A stretch of 64,000 nt of DNA from Bacteroidales bacterium. GTDB taxonomy: Bacteria > Bacteroidota > Bacteroidia > Bacteroidales > ML635J-15. A model generated the notes under the pieces. It saw nothing but the letters and a program-made list of their open reading frames with translations. It searched no databases and was not told where the DNA came from. Position numbers and translations under genes: made by a program. Below, one piece after another: positions 59,569-64,000 of this stretch (its first letter is position 1; each line of letters begins with the position of its first letter). The stretch lies in the NCBI GenBank assembly GCA_017620015.1, contig JAFZRE010000004.1, positions 93,627-157,626 on the forward strand, in the 5' to 3' direction.

Positions 59569-60540
59569 ATGCAGGACTATAACGAACTTTTCGGAAAACT
59601 CGCTACAAAAAAGGCCATCGTCGTTGGCGACGTGATGATTGATTCGTACATGATTGGCAAGGTTGACCGTATTTCGCCCGAAGCGCCAGTGCCGGTAGTA
59701 TCGGTAAACGACAGAAAATACCGTCTTGGCGGTGCCGCAAACGTGGCACTCAACATTGCTGCCTTTGGCGCCGAAGTATATCTATGCTCGGTAATCAGCA
59801 ACGACAGCATGGGCCAGGTTTTCCGCGACTTGCTGCACGAAAACAACCTTCCCGACAACGGCATAATAAGCAGCGAGAACCGCAAGACCACCACCAAGAC
59901 CCGCGTTATCAGCGGAGGCCAGCACTTGCTTCGCATCGACGACGAAGATGCATCGCAGATTTCCGATGAACTGAAGGAAATATTGATGTTCCGTATTTCG
60001 CAGATCATAGAGAACGAACATATCGACGTGCTTGTCTTCGAGGACTACGACAAGGGGCTTCTTTCGCCAGACATCATACATCGCATCACAATGTTGTGCC
60101 GACAGAACAAGATAAAGGTAACCGTTGACCCCAAGAAGCGCAACTTCGACGCATACAAGTACGTTACCATGTTCAAGCCAAACCTAAAGGAGTTCTGCGA
60201 AGGCTGCAAGATCGACAAGACCAAAGACATAGAAACTCTAAAGCCATACGCAAAGGAGTTCCTGCAAAACAACAACATCGACATTCTTATGGTAACGCTG
60301 TCGGAAAACGGCATACTTATATGCACTCAAAAGAACTATGTCCACATCCCTGCCCAGATCCGCGACATCGTTGATGTTTCGGGTGCAGGCGACACTGTTA
60401 TAAGCGTGGCTTCGCTTCTGCTTACAGCATCAGAAGACATACGTGAAATTGCACGTATAGCAAACTTTGCAGGTGGCATCGTATGCGAAAAGGTAGGCGT
60501 TGTGCCTATTGATGTAGAGATGCTTAAAGCAAAAATATGA
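59569..60540 (+). CDS. D-glycero-beta-D-manno-heptose-7-phosphate kinase (HldE domain I type)
   Basis: A 323-residue PfkB-fold kinase matching the N-terminal (RfaE domain I) half of HldE, which makes heptose-1,7-bisphosphate for the LPS core. Signatures: V-V-G-D-V-M-I-D, R-I-S-P-E-A-P-V-P-V, G-G-A-A-N-V-A, F-E-D-Y-D-K-G, and the catalytic V-S-G-A-G-D-T. The adenylyltransferase half is absent, so it would be a separate gene elsewhere. ATG 59569 is chosen, 2 nt after the alkD stop; earlier ATGs lie inside that gene. Confidence 0.9.
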   Translation: MQDYNELFGKLATKKAIVVGDVMIDSYMIGKVDRISPEAPVPVVSVNDRKYRLGGAANVALNIAAFGAEVYLCSVISNDSMGQVFRDLLHENNLPDNGIISSENRKTTTKTRVISGGQHLLRIDDEDASQISDELKEILMFRISQIIENEHIDVLVFEDYDKGLLSPDIIHRITMLCRQNKIKVTVDPKKRNFDAYKYVTMFKPNLKEFCEGCKIDKTKDIETLKPYAKEFLQNNNIDILMVTLSENGILICTQKNYVHIPAQIRDIVDVSGAGDTVISVASLLLTASEDIREIARIANFAGGIVCEKVGVVPIDVEMLKAKI

Positions 60541-60570
60541 GAGTAATTGACTGATTATTAATGTTACACA

Positions 60571-60610
60571 AAATTATACATTAGTGTATAATACACAAAT
60601 GTATAATTTT
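60571..60610. repeat. 40-bp direct repeat, left copy (flanks the ATPase gene)
   Basis: The copy begins AAATTATACATTAGTGTATA and continues with ATACACAAATGTATAATTTT. It is 36/40 identical to 61784-61823 in the same orientation. It contains the palindrome ATTATACA / TGTATAAT around four bases, plus a third TGTATA word. It lies in the convergent gap between the heptose kinase and the ATPase gene and may act as a terminator. Confidence 0.9.
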
Positions 60611-60616
60611 AAACAG

Positions 60617-61753
60617 TTAGTTCATATACTTTTCTTTGAACCAAATCTCGAACACTGGGTCGCAAAATTCATACTTTTCGACGCCTTCTACTTTCTCAAA
60701 GAAGTCCATTTCTTGTAAAATCTTTTTGTTTCGCGTGATAGTTTGTGCATTGCCCAAATCATATTTTTTTACCACAGATGCAGAATTCAACTTGTACTCG
60801 CCATTTACAACAGCCTTGAGCAGAGCGAATTGAGCAGAGGTAAGATTCTCTGTATCGTTCTCATACATAGGTGCATTCATTTCTATCATTTGCGCAAGTG
60901 CCAAATCGAGGATATCGCTTGTAACCTCGCGACTAGTATTCGACCACACAAAATAGCAATACTGCTGCACATACCATGACAAGCATCTGACTGTTTCACA
61001 TATTTTTGTAGAATAATCCTTGGATATTTTTTTCCCAGTAAGTTTGAATTTGTTCATTATAAACGGGATCCATTCGTTTACAGGAATTTTCTTTAGGAAA
61101 AATATCTGTCCGAACCTATAAAACGGGTTGGATGAATTGTTGAAAATGTCAAGCATCATGTGGCGTTTACTGCCATATAGGCAATACGAAACATTCTGTT
61201 GCGACTGCCACGCTGACCGCATTTTGCCTTCAAGTGACTTATATTGCGGAATCTGTGCCAACTGCTGGAATTCATCAATGCAAACGATGATTTTCAAACC
61301 TTTTTCAGAAGCTATCTTCTGGGGAAGGTTAAGAATCTCATATTCATCAACATCGTCAATGTCAAACTTAAGGTCAAACGACATTGTTTCAGAAGAATTT
61401 GACGACAATGTAATCCCAGGCTTTATATTTCTTAAAAAACGCCTTACATAATCAAGTCTTTTTTCAAGTACTGACGAAGTACACGAAATAACTTCACGTG
61501 CAAACACCCTATAAAATTCTGCTTCGGTATGAATTCCCATTGCATCTATATAGCAAACTCGTACTCTCTTATCCTCGTCCATCAACTCTCGAGTAGTCAT
61601 CAAAACTAGCGACGATTTTCCCCACCTACGAGGCGATACAAGCATAACGTTTATCCCCGACGACAAAAGCTGCTTCAATTTTCTTCTATCTTCGACCCTA
61701 TCAACAAAATTATCGTTCTCGGCAAGCTTACCGAACTTAAAAGGCACTTCCAT
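60617..61753 (-). CDS. AAA/STAND-like ATPase (archaeal-type ATP-binding protein)
   Basis: A 378-residue ATPase. It opens K-F-G-K-L-A-E-N-D-N-F-V-D-R-V-E-D-R, the usual start of this group. The Walker A variant S-P-R-R-W-G-K-S-S-L is at about 40-49 and Walker B I-I-V-C-I-D-E-F-Q-Q-L near 160. A C-terminal winged helix (A-Q-F-A-L-L-K-A-V, N-A-Q-T-I-T-R-N) ends in a PD-like segment (F-C-D-P-V-F-E-I-W). Many Bacteroidota carry several such genes of unknown role, often in variable regions. Start ATG 61753 follows the promoter word at 61775-61782; an ATG at 61777 lies within it. Confidence 0.87.
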   Translation of the reverse strand: MEVPFKFGKLAENDNFVDRVEDRRKLKQLLSSGINVMLVSPRRWGKSSLVLMTTRELMDEDKRVRVCYIDAMGIHTEAEFYRVFAREVISCTSSVLEKRLDYVRRFLRNIKPGITLSSNSSETMSFDLKFDIDDVDEYEILNLPQKIASEKGLKIIVCIDEFQQLAQIPQYKSLEGKMRSAWQSQQNVSYCLYGSKRHMMLDIFNNSSNPFYRFGQIFFLKKIPVNEWIPFIMNKFKLTGKKISKDYSTKICETVRCLSWYVQQYCYFVWSNTSREVTSDILDLALAQMIEMNAPMYENDTENLTSAQFALLKAVVNGEYKLNSASVVKKYDLGNAQTITRNKKILQEMDFFEKVEGVEKYEFCDPVFEIWFKEKYMN

Positions 61754-61774
61754 AATCAAATATATTTTTCGATG

Positions 61775-61782
61775 CAAAGATA
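61775..61782 (-). promoter_or_regulatory. Bacteroidota -7 element for the ATPase gene
   Basis: Minus-strand TATCTTTG matches TAnnTTTG and lies 22 nt upstream of the ATG. The adjacent 40-bp repeat occupies the -33 region, so it could hold an operator. Confidence 0.7.
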
Positions 61783-61783
61783 T

Positions 61784-61823
61784 AAATTATACATCAATGT
61801 ATAATACATAAATGTATATTTTT
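61784..61823. repeat. 40-bp direct repeat, right copy (operator-like)
   Basis: The copy begins AAATTATACATCAATGTATA and continues with ATACATAAATGTATATTTTT. It contains the perfect palindrome TTATACAT / ATGTATAA around CA. It lies immediately upstream of the ATPase promoter's -7 word. Confidence 0.9.
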
Positions 61824-61923
61824 TATCTCCTAAAATATAGCACAATAAAACGCTTTTATTATCAAGGAATATGTTCTGGATGACAAACCCCGTTTTTTTA
61901 GCGAATGCTAATTTATTTTTTTG

Positions 61924-61931
61924 TATGTTTG
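61924..61931 (+). promoter_or_regulatory. Bacteroidota -7 element for the 5'-nucleotidase-like gene
   Basis: TATGTTTG matches TAnnTTTG. The ATG at 61939 follows after 7 nt, so the mRNA would be leaderless if that start is used; ATG 61972 would leave about 35 nt. Confidence 0.5.
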
Positions 61932-61938
61932 CAAACGT

Positions 61939-63375
61939 ATGTCCCGTACAATACGACACATAGAAACCACAATGTTGGCAATGGCATTTGCCATCTTGCT
62001 ACTATTTGCTCATAGCGCAAATGCACAGCAGACCGACGAAAAGGTGCTGTATGTAGTTTCAGTGAACGACATGCACGGCAACATCGACAATTTTCCGCAG
62101 TTTGCCGCCCTGCTCGACACCCTGCGCAAACAATACCCCGACCTGCTTCTGATTTCGGCAGGAGACAACCGTACAGGACATCCCGTGAACGACCGCTATC
62201 CCAAGCCCTCGTACCCAATTACGAAACTAATGAACGAGGTGCATTTCGACCTGTCCGCCCTTGGAAACCATGAGTTTGACATTGGAGTGGAAGGCCTTCG
62301 GGATGTGATTGGCTGGTCCGATTTCGACTATGTGTGCGCCAATGTTTACTTCGACGACAGCATCAACGTTAAGCCATACAAGATTATCGACTACAAAGGT
62401 CTGAAAATAGGATTTGTCGGAGGAATACAAGTAGGAGAAAATGGCATACCCGACTTCCATCCTAATTGTGCCAAAGGTGTATCGTTCAAACCGATAGAAG
62501 AAGTTTTGTCCGAATATATGTTTCTGCGCAAGGAATGCGACATGCTTTTCCTTATTTCGCACTGCGGCCTCGAAGCCGACATTGAGATTGCCAAGAAGTT
62601 TCCACAGTTTGATGCTATTTTCGGTGGGCATTCGCACAAGAAAATAGAGCGCACAAAACTAATCGGCAACACAATGATTACTCAGTCGGGCAAGAAGTTA
62701 AACTACTTGACTGTGAGCGTATTCTACTTCACAAACGGCAAAATAGACTACAAGGCGCAGCAGGTGTTCTCGGTAAAAGACTTTGCCAAGAAGGATGAAA
62801 GAATACAGAAGATGGTTGACGAGTTCGGCAATCTCGATATTTTCAGAAAGGTGGTTGGGCACAACGACGCCGACATCGACAGCAAAGAACCGCTTGGCTG
62901 CTTCATGGCCGACGTTATCCGCGATGCAACAAAGTCTGACCTTGCATTCCAGAATCCTGGTGGTGTAAGGCTTGGCAAACTTCCGGCAGGAGAAATCACA
63001 GCAAAGGATATATACACATTGGACCCTTTCGACAACATTATAATGAAATATAAGGTAAGCGGACAGGAAATAATGGACATGCTCGAAATGGCATGCTACA
63101 AAACCGAAGATTTTCCAATGCTTTGCTCTGGTTGCTCCTGCATATTGCACCGCAACGAATACGAAGAAATCGAAAGCATAGAATTATTGCTCGACAACGG
63201 CAAACCACTTGACCTAAACGCAAAATACAACATAGCCATAAACAGTTATATTGCAAGCGTTTACGGCTTCAACAAGCACAAAGGAAAAGAATTCCCCCAT
63301 TCGTGTGACCTAATTTTCAATTACCTCGAAAAGCGCCAGCACATAAATTATGCAGGCGTGACAAGAATAAGATAG
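61939..63375 (+). CDS. 5'-nucleotidase/UshA-like metallophosphoesterase, exported
   Basis: A 478-residue periplasmic or surface enzyme. A signal segment at about 12-30 (M-L-A-M-A-F-A-I-L-L-L-F-A-H-S-A-N-A) is followed by the calcineurin-like metal motifs V-N-D-M-H-G-N, S-A-G-D-N, L-G-N-H-E-F-D-I-G and F-G-G-H-S-H. The C-terminal domain (about 280-478) has the nucleotide-binding pattern of 5'-nucleotidases, including F-Q-N-P-G-G-V-R and L-D-P-F-D-N. It likely dephosphorylates extracellular nucleotides. Start is ATG 61939 or ATG 61972; both give an export signal. No partner gene adjoins it. Confidence 0.92.
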   Translation: MSRTIRHIETTMLAMAFAILLLFAHSANAQQTDEKVLYVVSVNDMHGNIDNFPQFAALLDTLRKQYPDLLLISAGDNRTGHPVNDRYPKPSYPITKLMNEVHFDLSALGNHEFDIGVEGLRDVIGWSDFDYVCANVYFDDSINVKPYKIIDYKGLKIGFVGGIQVGENGIPDFHPNCAKGVSFKPIEEVLSEYMFLRKECDMLFLISHCGLEADIEIAKKFPQFDAIFGGHSHKKIERTKLIGNTMITQSGKKLNYLTVSVFYFTNGKIDYKAQQVFSVKDFAKKDERIQKMVDEFGNLDIFRKVVGHNDADIDSKEPLGCFMADVIRDATKSDLAFQNPGGVRLGKLPAGEITAKDIYTLDPFDNIIMKYKVSGQEIMDMLEMACYKTEDFPMLCSGCSCILHRNEYEEIESIELLLDNGKPLDLNAKYNIAINSYIASVYGFNKHKGKEFPHSCDLIFNYLEKRQHINYAGVTRIR

Positions 63376-63496
63376 CCAGATCCAAACTAGTCCACTTGTC
63401 GTCGACCTTTCTTCTCAAGGTATTTTATGAGGAATTCAGATCGGTCGGTTTGGATAATATTCCCTCTTAAGAAAATTTGCAGCAAGTTGAAATCGC

Positions 63497-64000
63497 TTAT
63501 TTGTTTCCCTTCGCCCTATTATGTGTCTTGCAAAGCATCTGACAATTATTTATGTCTGTTGCACCGCCATTGCTCCATGCTGTTACGTGGTCGGCATCCA
63601 TTTCGGCAAGCTTCCAGATTCTTAGTTTGTTATTGTCGCTTCCTAATGCACAAAGCGGACAATTTGATTTATTTTCGGCATTGGCTTCTTGCGTTTGTCT
63701 TGCATAGACAGCTTTTTTGGTAGCTTCATCAAAAACACGGACATCAAGCAATTTTTTATCAATTTCGCCACCTAAAAGATATTCAAAAATACCTTTTCTG
63801 CTTTTTACGTAAGGATCGGCATATAATTCGTGTACACGTGCAGAAATCGCAGTCGGATTGTATGAATTCTTATGATATGTTTCGTACAAACGTCCCCATT
63901 CCAAACCGCGCATTTCACTTTCAACATCATTAAAGACTCCCGAAATCCAGTCAATTACAGTATTAAAATATGTTTTCAGTTCGTTGATGTTGTTGTCTTG
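63497..64000 (-). CDS. HNH endonuclease domain protein, C-terminal part (truncated by window edge)
   Basis: The frame is open from the stop at 63497 to the right edge (about 167 codons), so the gene starts outside. The visible part begins N-I-N-E-L-K-T-Y-F-N-T-V-I-D-W-I-S and continues through M-R-G-L-E-W-G to a C-terminal HNH domain: N-C-P-L-C-A-L-G, E-M-D-A-D-H-V-T-A-W-S-N-G-G-A-T-D, N-C-Q-M-L-C-K-T-H-N-R-A-K-G-N. The H-N-H set and two Cys pairs for zinc are intact. Proteins with this tail often carry an N-terminal DUF262 (ParB-like) domain, as in GmrSD-type restriction; that part is outside the window, so the assignment is tentative. Confidence 0.82.
   Translation of the reverse strand, partial: QDNNINELKTYFNTVIDWISGVFNDVESEMRGLEWGRLYETYHKNSYNPTAISARVHELYADPYVKSRKGIFEYLLGGEIDKKLLDVRVFDEATKKAVYARQTQEANAENKSNCPLCALGSDNNKLRIWKLAEMDADHVTAWSNGGATDINNCQMLCKTHNRAKGNK

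Overview
The window is a piece of a Bacteroidota chromosome, most likely Bacteroidales, from an organism I cannot name. Three things point there. Many genes are preceded by the Bacteroidota-type promoter word TAnnTTTG, often with a TTG or TTTG about 19 nt upstream. Type IX secretion (T9SS) and gliding-family genes are present: a PorP/SprF protein, a PorE-like TPR/beta-propeller/OmpA protein, GldD and GldE. At least four complete genes encode secreted proteins that end in a T9SS C-terminal sorting domain. Base composition is moderate in housekeeping genes and clearly more A+T-rich in several T9SS cargo genes (7355-9352, 31761-41181). No rRNA, tRNA or CRISPR array was recognised.

Layout. 1-6.9 kb: edge of a secreted GLUG-like protein, porP/sprF and a PorE-like gene, a phosphopantetheinyl transferase invaded by repeats, then gldD, gldE and ssb. 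7.2-12.5 kb: a candidate small RNA, a T9SS cargo gene, and a three-gene ADP-ribose-themed cluster (NrtR-like Nudix regulator, ADP-ribosylglycohydrolase, VWA/macro-like fusion) whose promoter carries two matching 17-nt palindromes. 12.7-31.6 kb: mostly core metabolism and envelope biogenesis (AtoE transporter, upp, lpxA, lpxC, rnc, fabF, acpP, purN, dnaB, dCMP deaminase, S41 protease, tgt, LptF/G permease, PagL-like deacylase, PfkB kinase with an AlbA_2 protein). 31.7-42.9 kb: a 2,503-residue M43-like metalloprotease with a companion T9SS protein, then a class II Fic protein behind a 25-nt palindrome and a MerR regulator. 43-53.4 kb: Nif3-like, zinc-ribbon coiled coil, a duplicated-domain secreted protein, a membrane protein with EF-hand motif, secreted endonuclease I, DUF368 and aroE. 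53.4-64 kb: a DUF2007-like membrane protein, NYN protein, LolC/E-type permease, rbfA, purine nucleoside phosphorylase, lpxK, alkD-like, heptose-7-phosphate kinase, an AAA ATPase bracketed by 40-bp direct repeats, a 5'-nucleotidase-like protein, and the C-terminus of an HNH protein.

Lipid A and LPS functions recur along the window (lpxA, lpxC, lpxK, LptF/G, PagL-like, heptose kinase, acpP/fabF supply). T9SS assembly proteins and their cargo form a second theme. Intergenic spaces carry several families of short dispersed repeats: mosaics of words such as ATAGAAAC and GGCGTAGCC, REP-like palindromes ending in CTAC, and modules built on CTTCGAC/GCTCAGG. One set has entered the coding sequence of the phosphopantetheinyl transferase gene. 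The candidates I rate highest are the dual-operator ADP-ribose cluster, the small RNA at about 7232-7337, and the ATPase gene between direct repeats.
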